Of a stretch of DNA of 34,333 nucleotides, positions 24,466 through 33,606 are shown one piece after another. Each line of letters begins with the position of its first letter. Position 1 is the stretch's first letter. Source of the stretch: Corallococcus carmarthensis (lineage in GTDB: Bacteria; Myxococcota; Myxococcia; Myxococcales; Myxococcaceae); assembly GCF_003611695.1 (NCBI RefSeq), contig NZ_RAWE01000096.1:1-34333 (forward strand). Direction: 5' to 3'. Made by a program: the position numbers and the translations under genes. The notes below the pieces were generated by a model. The model ran no database searches. It saw only the letters and a list, made by a program, of their open reading frames with translations, and had not been told where the DNA came from.

Positions 24466-26025
24466 CTACTGGCCGAACAGCGTGCCGGCCTGGGCCAGCC
24501 AGTCGGTGACGTGGCCGGGGAGGATGCCCAGCAGCACGACGGCGACGGTGGAGATGACCAGCGCGGCCTCGGTGCCCCAGTTGCGCTCCAGCGGCTGCGC
24601 GCCTTCGGGCACGGGGTGCATGAACATGTAGACCACGACGCGCAGGTAGTAATACGCGCCCGCCGCGCTGCTGAGCACCGCGACCACCGTGAGGCCCACG
24701 AGGCCCACGTCGATGGCGGCCTGGAAGATGAGCAGCTTGCTCATGAAGCCCACGGTGGGGGGGATGCCGCCCAGTGACAGCATGAAGGCCGCCATGGCGA
24801 ACGCGTAGCCCGGACGGCGCTGCGCGAGGCCCGCGAAGCGCTCCAGGTCCCAGGCGGTTCCCTTCTCTTCGTCCTCGCGGCGCTCCAGCGCGGACACCAT
24901 CGCGAAGGCGCCCGCCGCGCTGAAGGTGTACGCCAGCAGGTAGTACAGGATGCCGCGCAGCGCGTCCGAACGGGCCACGTCCAGCGGCGTGCCACCGGAC
25001 AGCGAGGACGCGGCCAGCAGGCGGAAGTGCTCGCCCGGGGCCGCGACGAACAGCGCCGCCACGCCCAGCAGCAGGTAGCCCGCGTGCGCGATGGAGGAGT
25101 ACGCCAGCATGCGCTTCACGTTGCGCTGCGGGATGGCCATCAGGTTGCCGGCCACCATCGTGAGCAGCGCCAGCGTGGCGAAGAGCATCAGCGGCAGCTT
25201 GGGGTCCATGCCCTTGCCCACCGTGACGAACACGCGCACCAGCGACGCGAACGCCGCCGCCTTCACGCCCGCGCTCATGAGGGCCGTCACCGGGGTGGGG
25301 GCGCCCTCGTACACGTCCGGCGTCCACATGTGGAACGGCACGGCCGCCACCTTGAACGCGAAGCCCGCGGCGATGAGCACCGCGCCCACGTAGACGAGCG
25401 CCGGGGACGTGGTCAGCGCCTGCTGCAGCGGCCCCGCGATGTCGTTGAGCTTCGTCGTGCCCGTGGCGCCGTACAGGAGCGCCGTGCCGTACAGCAGGAT
25501 GGCGGAGGAGAAGGCGCCCAGGATGAAGTACTTGAAGCCCGCCTCGCTGGGGCGCGTGCCGCGGCGCAGGTACGCCGTCAGCGCGTACGTCGCGATGGAG
25601 AGGACCTCGATGTTGACGAAGATGGTGATGAACTCCGACGACATCGCCAGCAGGCTCATGCCCGCGGAGGCGAAGAGCATCAGCGCGTAGAACTCACCGC
25701 GCTCCGCGCCACGCCGGCGCAGGAAGCCCACCGCGCTCAGCGCCGCCAGCGCCAGGCCCACGCTCACCACCAGGGTGAGGAAGCTGGAGAAGGGGTCCAG
25801 CACGCCGAAGCCGAGGAACACCTCCTGCGGCGGCTCGAACATCAGGCCCACGGCCACGGCGCCGCTGGCCGCCGCCGCCACGACGGTGAGCACCGCCTGG
25901 TAGCCGCGGGACGCCGTCGCGGAGAGGAACACCTCCGACAACAGCAGGACGGAGGCCGCCACCACCATGATGATGGCGGGCAGCATGGGGAGGAAATCCG
26001 CCAGGGTGAGATTTGGCAGGTTCAT
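24466..26025 (-). CDS. nuoN: NADH-quinone oxidoreductase subunit N
   Basis: This 519-residue polytopic antiporter-like subunit of complex I is one of three proton-pumping modules. It shows a conserved trans-membrane Glu140 in FVNIEVLSIATYAL and the lysine-bearing span GFAFKVAAVPFHMWTPDVYEG. Then come the AGNLMAIPQRNVKRMLAYSSIAHAGY helix and the LSLGGIPPTVGFMSKL segment. Length is slightly above E. coli NuoN (about 485). It is the last gene of the operon, starting 15 bases after nuoM. Confidence 0.96.
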   Translation of the reverse strand: MNLPNLTLADFLPMLPAIIMVVAASVLLLSEVFLSATASRGYQAVLTVVAAAASGAVAVGLMFEPPQEVFLGFGVLDPFSSFLTLVVSVGLALAALSAVGFLRRRGAERGEFYALMLFASAGMSLLAMSSEFITIFVNIEVLSIATYALTAYLRRGTRPSEAGFKYFILGAFSSAILLYGTALLYGATGTTKLNDIAGPLQQALTTSPALVYVGAVLIAAGFAFKVAAVPFHMWTPDVYEGAPTPVTALMSAGVKAAAFASLVRVFVTVGKGMDPKLPLMLFATLALLTMVAGNLMAIPQRNVKRMLAYSSIAHAGYLLLGVAALFVAAPGEHFRLLAASSLSGGTPLDVARSDALRGILYYLLAYTFSAAGAFAMVSALERREDEEKGTAWDLERFAGLAQRRPGYAFAMAAFMLSLGGIPPTVGFMSKLLIFQAAIDVGLVGLTVVAVLSSAAGAYYYLRVVVYMFMHPVPEGAQPLERNWGTEAALVISTVAVVLLGILPGHVTDWLAQAGTLFGQ

Positions 26026-26040
26026 GGAGTCTTTCGGGGC

Positions 26041-27732
26041 CTACTCGCGAACGGCGAGCGGCGCGGCGGGAACGGAGGGGCGGGCCGCGGCGGCGGTGGA
26101 GGGCAGCGACATCACCTCCACGCGGAGCTGGTCGTCCTTCGCCTGGGTGGCGCCCGGAGCGCCCACGCTGGCGCGAGCCACGTAGCGGTCCGTGGACGGA
26201 GCGATGCGGTCCAGGAAGGGCTGCGGCATCAGGCCCATCACCGCCACCAGCACGATGAAGGGGGCCGTGGTGAGCATCTCGCGCAGGTTCATGTCGCGCA
26301 GGTGCTGGTTCTCCCGGTGCGTGATGCTGCCGAAGAACACCTTCTGCACCATCCACAGCATGTACGCCGCGCCCAGGATGACGCCCAGGGTTGCGAACGC
26401 GCCGAAGCCCAGGGGCAGGGTGCTCTTGAACGTGCCCATCAGCACCAGGAACTCGCCGATGAAGCCGTTGGTGCCCGGCACCGCCACCGACGAGAACGTG
26501 ATGATGACGAACGCCGCGGTGAACACCGGCATCACCTTGGCGATGCCGCCGTAGTCGGACATCAGGCGCGTGTGGCGGCGCTCGTAGAGGAAGCCGAACA
26601 GGAGGAACAGCGCGCCCGTGGAGATGCCGTGGTTGAGCATCTGGTACGCGCTGCCCGTGGCGCCCTCACCGGTGACGGCGAGCAGGCCCAGCATGCAGTA
26701 GCCCAGGTGGCTGACGGACGAGTACGCGATGAGCTTCTTGATGTCCCGCTGCGCCAGGCACATCAGCGCGCCGTACACGATGCCGATGACGGCCAGCACC
26801 GCGAGGAACGGACGGGCCGCGTGCGCCGCCACGGGGAAGAGCGGAATCGCGAAGCGCCAGAAGCCGTAGGTGCCCATCTTCAGCATCACGCCGGCCAGGA
26901 TCATGGAGCCCGCCACCGGCGCCTGCACGTGCGCGTCCGGCAACCAGGTGTGCACCGGCCACATGGGGACCTTGATGGCGAACGCCAGCGCGAACGCGGC
27001 GAACATCCACGGCCCGTAGGTGTGCAGCGTGGCGGCCAGCGGAAGGAGGTTCGCGCACGCGCCCTCCGGTCCGTTGGCGCACGCGGCCAGCTGCTGATTG
27101 GCGGCGAGCAGGTTGTTGTAGAGCGTGCCGTAGTCGAACGAGCGCACACCCGGGCCGCCGCTGATGAAGTACACGGCCACGATGGCCACCAGCATCAGCA
27201 GCGAGCCGACCAGCGTGTAGAGGAAGAACTTCACCGCCGCCATGCGCCGGTCCTCGGCGCCCCACACACCCACCATCAGGTACATGGGGATGAGCATGGC
27301 CTCGAAGAAGATGTAGAAGATCAGGACGTCCATGGACGCCAGCGCGCCCAGCATCGTCGTCTGGAGCACCAGCAGCGCCAGGTGGAACTCCTTGATGCGG
27401 TGCTGGATGTACGTGGTGGAGGCGAGCACCACCAGCGGGCCCAGGAACACCGTCAGGAGCAGCAGGCTCACGGCCAGGCCATCCACGCCCAGGTGGTAGC
27501 TCATCCCGAACTGCTGGAACCACGGGACGCGGAACTCCATCTGGAACTCCGCGCCGGAGGGCTCGAAGCGGAAGTACGCCCAGACGCCGAACACCAGGTC
27601 CAGCAGCATGCCCACGAACGTGATGGTGCGGACCTGCCCGTGCTCCGTGGAGGGCAGCATCAGCACCAGCGCCGCGAACACGAGCGGCAGGTAGATGACG
27701 ACGTTCAACAGGTGGGTGTCGAAGAAGCTCAT
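26041..27732 (-). CDS. nuoM: NADH-quinone oxidoreductase subunit M
   Basis: This 563-residue antiporter-like subunit has Glu144 in FYIFFEAMLIPMYL, exactly the pumping glutamate of the family. It also has Lys254 in FAIKVPMWPVHTWLPDAHVQAP and the ADIKKLIAYSSVSHLGY-like segment (QRDIKKLIAYSSVSHLGY). A Cys-containing loop (about 191-240) enlarges it over the 500-residue E. coli protein, and the C-terminal 40 residues are Ala/Pro-rich. Its start overlaps the nuoL stop by four bases (27729-27732). Confidence 0.96.
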   Translation of the reverse strand: MSFFDTHLLNVVIYLPLVFAALVLMLPSTEHGQVRTITFVGMLLDLVFGVWAYFRFEPSGAEFQMEFRVPWFQQFGMSYHLGVDGLAVSLLLLTVFLGPLVVLASTTYIQHRIKEFHLALLVLQTTMLGALASMDVLIFYIFFEAMLIPMYLMVGVWGAEDRRMAAVKFFLYTLVGSLLMLVAIVAVYFISGGPGVRSFDYGTLYNNLLAANQQLAACANGPEGACANLLPLAATLHTYGPWMFAAFALAFAIKVPMWPVHTWLPDAHVQAPVAGSMILAGVMLKMGTYGFWRFAIPLFPVAAHAARPFLAVLAVIGIVYGALMCLAQRDIKKLIAYSSVSHLGYCMLGLLAVTGEGATGSAYQMLNHGISTGALFLLFGFLYERRHTRLMSDYGGIAKVMPVFTAAFVIITFSSVAVPGTNGFIGEFLVLMGTFKSTLPLGFGAFATLGVILGAAYMLWMVQKVFFGSITHRENQHLRDMNLREMLTTAPFIVLVAVMGLMPQPFLDRIAPSTDRYVARASVGAPGATQAKDDQLRVEVMSLPSTAAAARPSVPAAPLAVRE

Positions 27733-29957
27733 GAAAGCACCTGCAGGAGGGCGTAGACCGCGCCGCCCAGGATGGCGAGCGCCATGATGGCGGCGTAGGC
27801 CTGCGCGTCACCCGTCTGGAGCCGGCGCAACCCGAGGCCCACCTTCTCCGTGACGTAGGCGGTGCCGCGCACCAGCACCGTGTCGATGACGAGCGCGTCC
27901 ACCACGCGGAAGAGGATGAAGGCCGTGAACTTCACCGGCCGGATGATGATGAACTCGTAGAGCTCATCCACGTAGAACTTGTTGACCGCCGTGCGGCGCA
28001 CCGCGCGCGCGAACGCCGGCACGGGCTGGCCCACCCGCGAGGGGAAGAACTTCAGGTAGGCGAACGCCGCCGCCGCGCCGCCGGAGAGCGCCACCAGCCA
28101 CGCGAAGAAGTAGTCCCCGACAGCCGGGGTGCTGGTGTCCAGGTGCACCGTCTCCGCCGCGCGGGCCACCGCCTCGGCCGGGCGGAGCACGGGGGAGAGG
28201 AAGTTCTCGAACACCGGCTGCATCCCGCCGCCCGTGCGGGGCATCAGGGGCAGGGCGTAGACGAACGTCACGAAGGCCAGGAACGCCAGGATGACCAGCG
28301 GCAGCGTCATGTGCCACGCGCTCTCATGCGCGTGCGCCAGCTTCGCTTCCTTGGACCGCTTGCCCGTGAAGGTGAGCAGGTAGACGCGCGACATGTAGAA
28401 CGCCGTGGACGCGGTGATGAGCAGGCCCATCACGTAGACGAAGGTGGAGACCCACTCCAGCCCGTGCAGGTGGTTGTGGTGCACGCCGTGGAAGATGGCG
28501 TCCTTGGAGAAGAAGCCGGACATGAACGGGAAGATGCCCGTGATGGCCAGCGTGGAGATGAGGAACGTGGCGTGCGTCCACTTCATCTCCTTCCACAGGC
28601 CGCCCAGCTTCTTGATGTCCGTCTCGTCCCCGTTGCCGTGCATCACGCTGCCGGCGCCCAGGAAGAGGCAGGCCTTGAAGAACGCGTGCGTCATCAGGTG
28701 CATCGCGGCGGCCCAGAAGACGCCCATGCCCACGCCCATGAACATGATGCCCAGCTGGGACACCGTGGAGTAGGCGAGCACCTTCTTGATGTCGTCCTGC
28801 GCGAACGCGATGAGCGCCGCCAGCAGCGACGTGAGCGCGCCCACGATGGCGATGGTCGCCATGGCGGTGGGGGAGAGCACGAGCAGCGAGCTCATGCGGC
28901 AGAACAGGTACACGCCCGCGGTCACCATCGTGGCGGCGTGGATGAGCGCGGACACCGGCGTCGGGCCGGCCATCGCGTCCGGCAGCCAGACGTACAGCGG
29001 CAGCTGGGCGCTCTTGCCCGCCGCGCCCAGGAGGAACAGCAGCAGCGCGGCGGTCATCACGCCGCCGAAGGTGTAGCCGGCCAGCGGCCCGGACTCGATG
29101 GGCGTGGCCAGGGACACCGCGCCGCCCGTGCCTTCCGGCAGGGCCAGGGCCATCTTCTCCAGGCCCTTGAAGGTGACGGGGCCCCTCTGGGAGATGCCCT
29201 GCTCGTAGCGCGCCCGGCTGCTGCCCGCGGCGTTGTAGTCCCGCGCGTCCGCCTGGCGGTTGAAGGCGCCCACCGTGAGGATGAGCAGGAACGTGGCGAT
29301 GAGGAACGCGAAGTCACCGATGCGGTTGGTGACGAACGCCTTGCGGCCCGCCCACGCCTTCGCGCTGTCCGTGTACCAGAAGCCGATGAGCAGGTAGCTG
29401 GCCATACCGACGCCCTCCCAGCCCACGAAGAGCAGGACCAGGTTGTCGGCCATCACCAGCGTGAGCATCGCGGCGACGAAGAGGTTCAGGTACGCGAAGA
29501 AGCGCCAGTACCCATCGTCGTGCTCCATGTAGCTGGTGGAGTACAGGTGGATGAGGAAGCCGACGCCGGTGATGATGAGCAGCAGGATGCCCGACAGGTG
29601 GTCCACCAGCAGGCCGAAGTTCACCCGGAAGTCACCCGCGGCGAACCACGTCCCGTAGTCGTGCGCGATGGCGTAACGGATGGTGTCCCGCTCGAGGCCG
29701 AACGGGTTCACCATGCTCACCACGCGCCCGCCCGCCGCGTCGCTGGTGGCCCAGAAGGCCAGCAGGCTCAGCACGAAGGCGCCGGCGATGGCGGAGCACG
29801 CCACCAGGTGCACGTTGGCCCGGCCCAGCCACTTGCCGAACACGCCGCACACGAACGCGCCCAGCAGCGGCAGCAGGATGATCAGCCCCAGCGAGGGGCT
29901 GAACACCTCGGGGGGGATGGGTGCGGTTCTGAAGAACTCGACGAGGGATCCGTCCAT
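27729..29957 (-). CDS. nuoL: NADH-quinone oxidoreductase subunit L
   Basis: This 742-residue distal pump subunit of complex I is longer than the usual 610. Landmarks are GWEGVGMASYLLIGFWY (Glu181), Lys315 in GAAGKSAQLPLYVWLPDAMAGPTPVSALIHAATMV-type sequence, and FAQDDIKKVLAYSTVSQLG. The C-terminal part includes the long lateral helix and last span (VYALLQVLS). An inserted hydrophilic loop (about 231-297: NRQADARDYNAAGSS, and a Gly-rich stretch) precedes Lys315. It lies 25 bases downstream of nuoK. Confidence 0.96.
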   Translation of the reverse strand: MDGSLVEFFRTAPIPPEVFSPSLGLIILLPLLGAFVCGVFGKWLGRANVHLVACSAIAGAFVLSLLAFWATSDAAGGRVVSMVNPFGLERDTIRYAIAHDYGTWFAAGDFRVNFGLLVDHLSGILLLIITGVGFLIHLYSTSYMEHDDGYWRFFAYLNLFVAAMLTLVMADNLVLLFVGWEGVGMASYLLIGFWYTDSAKAWAGRKAFVTNRIGDFAFLIATFLLILTVGAFNRQADARDYNAAGSSRARYEQGISQRGPVTFKGLEKMALALPEGTGGAVSLATPIESGPLAGYTFGGVMTAALLLFLLGAAGKSAQLPLYVWLPDAMAGPTPVSALIHAATMVTAGVYLFCRMSSLLVLSPTAMATIAIVGALTSLLAALIAFAQDDIKKVLAYSTVSQLGIMFMGVGMGVFWAAAMHLMTHAFFKACLFLGAGSVMHGNGDETDIKKLGGLWKEMKWTHATFLISTLAITGIFPFMSGFFSKDAIFHGVHHNHLHGLEWVSTFVYVMGLLITASTAFYMSRVYLLTFTGKRSKEAKLAHAHESAWHMTLPLVILAFLAFVTFVYALPLMPRTGGGMQPVFENFLSPVLRPAEAVARAAETVHLDTSTPAVGDYFFAWLVALSGGAAAAFAYLKFFPSRVGQPVPAFARAVRRTAVNKFYVDELYEFIIIRPVKFTAFILFRVVDALVIDTVLVRGTAYVTEKVGLGLRRLQTGDAQAYAAIMALAILGGAVYALLQVLS

Positions 29958-29982
29958 GGGTGCGCTCAGGGGTGACGGGGCG

Positions 29983-30285
29983 TTAGTGCTTCATCGTCCG
30001 GATGTCGTCGACGTTCACGGACCCGCGACTGCGGAAGACCGCGATGACGATGGCCAGACCGATGGCCGCTTCCGCGGCCGCCACGGCGATGACGAAGAAG
30101 GCGGACACGTGCCCGACGCTGTTGCCGTGCATGCGCGCGAAGGCCAGGAACGTGAGGTTGACCGCGTTGAGCATCAGCTCCACGCACATGAAGACGACCA
30201 GCGCGTTGGTACGCACCAGCACGCCGAACATGCCCATGCAGAAGAGGGCCGCGGCCAGCAGGAGGTAGTAGGTGATGGGGACCAT
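29983..30285 (-). CDS. nuoK: NADH-quinone oxidoreductase subunit K
   Basis: This 100-residue three-span subunit carries the two buried glutamates Glu36 ([13 protein letters not shown]) and Glu72 ([12 protein letters not shown]) at the same numbers as E. coli NuoK, needed for proton transfer. Length is exactly typical. It is placed between nuoJ and nuoL, about 25 bases from each. Confidence 0.96.
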   Translation of the reverse strand: MVPITYYLLLAAALFCMGMFGVLVRTNALVVFMCVELMLNAVNLTFLAFARMHGNSVGHVSAFFVIAVAAAEAAIGLAIVIAVFRSRGSVNVDDIRTMKH

Positions 30286-30310
30286 TGGGTTGTCCGGAAG
30301 GCGCTGAAGG

Positions 30311-30817
30311 TCAGATGCGGGACTTGGCCACCACCACCGCGCCCACCATTGCGACCAGCAGGAGCAGGCTGACCGCTTCGAAGGGGAGCAGCCAGGTGGT
30401 GAAGATGGACTGGCCGATGGCCGCCATGGTTCCGAACGCCGCCTGGGCCTGCGCGTCCAGCCGCGCGGGCTGCGCGTCCATGCGGCCCAGCGTCACGCCC
30501 AGCACGGCCAGCAGGCCCACCGCGGAGGCGCCGCCCAGCAGGCGCGTCACCGTGGGCTTGCCGCGGTGGGGGGCGTCTCCCAGGTTGAGCAGCATGATGA
30601 CGAAGAGGAAGAGCACCATGATGGCGCCCGCGTACACGAGCACCTGTATGACGGCGACCGTGTGCGCCCAGAGCAGCACGTAGATGCCGGCCAGGAAGAA
30701 GAACGTCGACACCAGGGCCATGGCGGAGTTGATGGGGCTCCGCGCGGTGATGACCAGCCCCGCCGACAGCAGCGTCATGACGGCGAACACGCCGAAGAGA
30801 ACCAATTCGATGTTCAA
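30311..30817 (-). CDS. nuoJ: NADH-quinone oxidoreductase subunit J
   Basis: This 168-residue five-span membrane subunit has the conserved [22 protein letters not shown] and [22 protein letters not shown], the latter forming the helix with the pi-bulge that links the quinone site to proton pumping. Its start overlaps the nuoF stop (30814-30817), so it is coupled to nuoF. Confidence 0.95.
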   Translation of the reverse strand: MNIELVLFGVFAVMTLLSAGLVITARSPINSAMALVSTFFFLAGIYVLLWAHTVAVIQVLVYAGAIMVLFLFVIMLLNLGDAPHRGKPTVTRLLGGASAVGLLAVLGVTLGRMDAQPARLDAQAQAAFGTMAAIGQSIFTTWLLPFEAVSLLLLVAMVGAVVVAKSRI

Positions 30818-32154
30818 GACCAGTCTCCGAAGGAACCCCAGGGGTGGTCACCGAACGGGCAGCGCTTCTCCCGAACGTGAGCCTCGAACTCGTCCCGGAA
30901 CCGCATGAGGAAGGAGTGCGTGGGCAGCGCCGCCGCGTCACCCAGCGCGCAGATGGTGTTGCCCAGGCCGATGGGAGGGTAGGGCGCGATGGACGAGGCC
31001 ACGTTCGACAGCATGTCGATGTCGCTCGCGTCCGCGCGGCCTTCCTCGATCTTTCGCAGGAGGCGCGTCTGCCAGGGCGTGCCCTCGCGGCACGGGGTGC
31101 ACTGGCCGCAGGACTCTTCCGCGTAGAAGCGGGCCACGCGCCAGAGGCTGCGCACCATGCAGGTGGCGTCATCCATCACGATGACGCCGCCGGAGCCGGC
31201 CATCGTCTGCTTCATCTTCAGCGCCTCGAACTCCAGCGCCACGTCCAGCTCGTCCGCGCCCAGCACCGGCGCGGAGGAACCGCCCGGGATGACCGCCTTG
31301 ACCTTGCGGCCCTTGGGCATGCCCTGGCCGTACTGGTCGTCGTGGATCAGCTCCAGGATGGTGGTGTGCATCCCCACCTCGTAGACGCCGGGGCGGTTCA
31401 CGGAGCCGGACAGGCAGACCAGGTGCGTGCCGCCGGACTTCTCCGTGCCCAGCTTCGCGTACCACTCCGCGCCCTTGGCGAGGATGGGCGGCACGCTGGC
31501 GAGCGTCTCCACGTTGTTCACCACCGTGGGGCTGCCGAACAGGCCCACCACCGCGGGGAAGGGGGGCTTCAGGCGGGGCCAGCCCTTCTTGCCCTCCAGG
31601 GACTCCAGGAGCGCCGTCTCTTCACCGCAGATGTACGCGCCCGCGCCGCGGACGACGTAGCAGTCGAGCGCGAAGTCCTTGCCCAGCATCGTCTTGCCGA
31701 AGATGCCGGCCTTGTAGGCCTCGTCGATGGCCGCCTGGGTGCGCTCCGCCTGGAACTTGAACTCGCCGCGCAGGTACACGTAGCAGGTGTGCACGCCCAG
31801 CGCGTAGGACGCGATGGCGATGCCCTCCAGCATCATGTGCGGGTCGTTCTCCAGGATGTAGCGGTCCTTGAATGTGCCCGGCTCGGACTCGTCGCCGTTG
31901 ACCGCCAGGTACTTGGGCTTGGGGCTGTCCTTGGGGACGAAGCTCCACTTCATGCCCGTGGGGAAGCCCGCGCCGCCGCGGCCGCGGAGGTTGGACTTCT
32001 TCACCTCGTCGATGATGGCGGCGGGCTCCATCGTGAGCGCGCGCTTGAGCCCGTCGTAGCCGCCGCGCGAGCGGTAGCTGTCCAGGGTCCAGGACTGGGG
32101 CTTGCCCCAGGCCGCCGAGATGACGGACTCAACCGCCTTTGCCGTAGAGGCCAT
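30814..32154 (-). CDS. nuoF: NADH-quinone oxidoreductase subunit F (NADH- and FMN-binding)
   Basis: This 446-residue subunit takes electrons from NADH. The FMN/NADH-binding GRGGAGFPTGMKW (58-70), GAYICGEETALL (172-183) and the 4Fe-4S cysteines Cys349, Cys352, Cys355 (ESCGQCTPCREG) and Cys402 (NTICALGDAA) are all present. Length fits the family. The next gene is nuoJ, not nuoG, which usually follows nuoF; the 75-kDa subunit must be encoded elsewhere. The ATG is 37 bases after nuoE. Confidence 0.97.
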   Translation of the reverse strand: MASTAKAVESVISAAWGKPQSWTLDSYRSRGGYDGLKRALTMEPAAIIDEVKKSNLRGRGGAGFPTGMKWSFVPKDSPKPKYLAVNGDESEPGTFKDRYILENDPHMMLEGIAIASYALGVHTCYVYLRGEFKFQAERTQAAIDEAYKAGIFGKTMLGKDFALDCYVVRGAGAYICGEETALLESLEGKKGWPRLKPPFPAVVGLFGSPTVVNNVETLASVPPILAKGAEWYAKLGTEKSGGTHLVCLSGSVNRPGVYEVGMHTTILELIHDDQYGQGMPKGRKVKAVIPGGSSAPVLGADELDVALEFEALKMKQTMAGSGGVIVMDDATCMVRSLWRVARFYAEESCGQCTPCREGTPWQTRLLRKIEEGRADASDIDMLSNVASSIAPYPPIGLGNTICALGDAAALPTHSFLMRFRDEFEAHVREKRCPFGDHPWGSFGDWS

Positions 32155-32191
32155 GGATGAATGTCCTAGGAAAGCGAGGGGGAGGAGCGGC

Positions 32192-32680
32192 TCACGACAG
32201 CCGGGCCAGGATGGCGTCCAGCTTCGCCTGGGTCAGGCGTTCGTGGTGATCCTCGTTGATCTGCAGGCAGGGCGCCGTCCCGCAGGACGCCAGGCACTCC
32301 GTCTCGCGGAGGGTGAACTTGTCGTTCGTCTCCCCGGCGGCCATGCCCAGCTTCTGCTCCAGGTACGCGAGCATCTTCTCCGCGCCCCACAGCGAACAGG
32401 ACAGGTTCGTGCAGACGTCGATGACGTACTTGCCCGGCTTCTTGAGGTGGTACATCACGTAGAAGCTGGCGACCTCGTAGGCGCGCTCCGGCGTGACTTC
32501 CAGGTTCTTCGCCACCAGCCGAAGACCATCAGGAGGCAACCACCCCTTGAGGTCCTGCAGCAGGCGCAGCGCGGGAAGCATGCCGGCGCTTTTGCGATCA
32601 GGGGGGTAGTGCGAGAGGATTTCCGCGATCCCCGCGTCGAACTTCTTCTGCTCTTCAGGAGTGAACAGGGGCTCCGCCAT
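32192..32680 (-). CDS. nuoE: NADH-quinone oxidoreductase subunit E (2Fe-2S)
   Basis: This 162-residue thioredoxin-like subunit of the NADH-dehydrogenase module binds a 2Fe-2S cluster with Cys90, Cys95 (CTNLSC), Cys129 and Cys133 (CLASC). The helical N-terminus (RLLQDLKGWLPPDGLRLVAKNLEV) is also typical. It is first in the operon. ATG 32680 matches where the family begins; ATG 32722 with GAGGG three bases upstream would add 14 residues (MLTTKPLRQYVRPA) and is an equally real possibility. Confidence 0.93.
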   Translation of the reverse strand: MAEPLFTPEEQKKFDAGIAEILSHYPPDRKSAGMLPALRLLQDLKGWLPPDGLRLVAKNLEVTPERAYEVASFYVMYHLKKPGKYVIDVCTNLSCSLWGAEKMLAYLEQKLGMAAGETNDKFTLRETECLASCGTAPCLQINEDHHERLTQAKLDAILARLS

Positions 32681-32712
32681 GGCGGGCCGTACGTATTGCC
32701 GCAATGGCTTCG

Positions 32713-32741
32713 TTGTCAACATAAACCCTCGGCGGTAGACT
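32713..32741 (+). promoter_or_regulatory. Sigma-70-like promoter for the PilZ-receiver gene
   Basis: TTGTCA (32713-32718) and TAGACT (32736-32741) are 17 bases apart, matching the consensus at 5 and 4 of 6 positions. Transcription would start near 32748, about 37 bases before the plus-strand ATG at 32785. The region is shared with the minus-strand nuo operon, whose own promoter I could not identify. Confidence 0.4.
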
Positions 32742-32784
32742 GGACCGCCATCAGCAAATTTCCGAGCGATTTCAACCCCTTGTT

Positions 32785-33537
32785 ATGAGCCTGGACCCTG
32801 CGGACCAGCGGCAGCACCCTCGTATCCCCACCATCCTCCGGGTGGACTACGCCCATGGGCGTCCCCTCCGGGACGTCACGGAAAACCTGTCCGCCGGAGG
32901 CTTCTTCGTCCAGACCGAGCAGCTCTTCGCGGTGGGGGACGAGCTTCGGCTTGCTCTTTCTTTCCCGGGACTGCTGGATCCGGTAGAAGTCGCCGGGATC
33001 GTGGCGTGGGTACGGTTGGCGGCTCCCGATCAGCCGGGAGGCGTGGGCATCCGTGTGGAGAGCGAGCAGGACCGGCGGCGACTGGGTGACATCTTGAGTG
33101 CGGCGGGACCCAACGAGAGCGCGGCGACCCCTCAGGAGCAGGACGGGTACCGTGTGCTCATCGTCGAGGACAACCCCCACATCATCGAGATGTACAGCTA
33201 CGTGCTGAAGAAGCTCGCGAGCAACGACCTGCACGGCAAGGTGCCGCTGGAGGTCCACTTCGCGCCGGACGGGCACCACGCCCTCCTGCGGCTGCGCGAG
33301 GACCGCTTCAGCCTGGTGATGCTGGACCTCTACATGCCGGTGATGGACGGCTTCGCCCTGGTGGAGCGCATCCGGGAGGAAGAGGAACTCAAGGGCATCC
33401 CGGTCATCGCCATCTCCGCGGGCGGCAAGGAGGCCCAGGATCGGGCGATGCAGCTGGGGGTGGATATCTACCTGCGCAAGCCCGTGCGGTTCGTGGAAGT
33501 GCTGGAGACGGTGAAGCAGCTCCTGCGCATCCGGTAG
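32785..33537 (+). CDS. PilZ-domain and receiver-domain fusion protein
   Basis: This 250-residue cytoplasmic protein has a PilZ-type domain (about 8-110) and a receiver domain (about 125-248). The PilZ part shows RQHPR (an RxxxR-like basic motif) and ENLSAGGFF (the N/DxSxxG motif) that in PilZ proteins hold cyclic di-GMP; Myxococcus has many related paralogs. The receiver has VLIVEDNPHI, phospho-accepting Asp181 in LVMLDLYMPVMDGF, and Lys in YLRKPVRF, so it is likely phosphorylated. There is no output domain, so it would act by protein contact, joining a two-component signal with c-di-GMP. It is divergent from nuoE. No strong Shine-Dalgarno is seen before the ATG. Confidence 0.9.
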   Translation: MSLDPADQRQHPRIPTILRVDYAHGRPLRDVTENLSAGGFFVQTEQLFAVGDELRLALSFPGLLDPVEVAGIVAWVRLAAPDQPGGVGIRVESEQDRRRLGDILSAAGPNESAATPQEQDGYRVLIVEDNPHIIEMYSYVLKKLASNDLHGKVPLEVHFAPDGHHALLRLREDRFSLVMLDLYMPVMDGFALVERIREEEELKGIPVIAISAGGKEAQDRAMQLGVDIYLRKPVRFVEVLETVKQLLRIR

Positions 33538-33606
33538 GGCAGGGCGCTTCTTCGTCGCACCAGACGTTGAAGCGCCGGGCGGGTGCCGCGTAGAGTCCGC
33601 GCACCC

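Noticed and set aside
27729-29957. Long open frames opposite the nuo genes and other genes
   Set aside because: They are shadows produced by high GC at third positions: rich in Arg, His, Gln or Ala, with no domain; all conserved protein evidence lies on the annotated strand.
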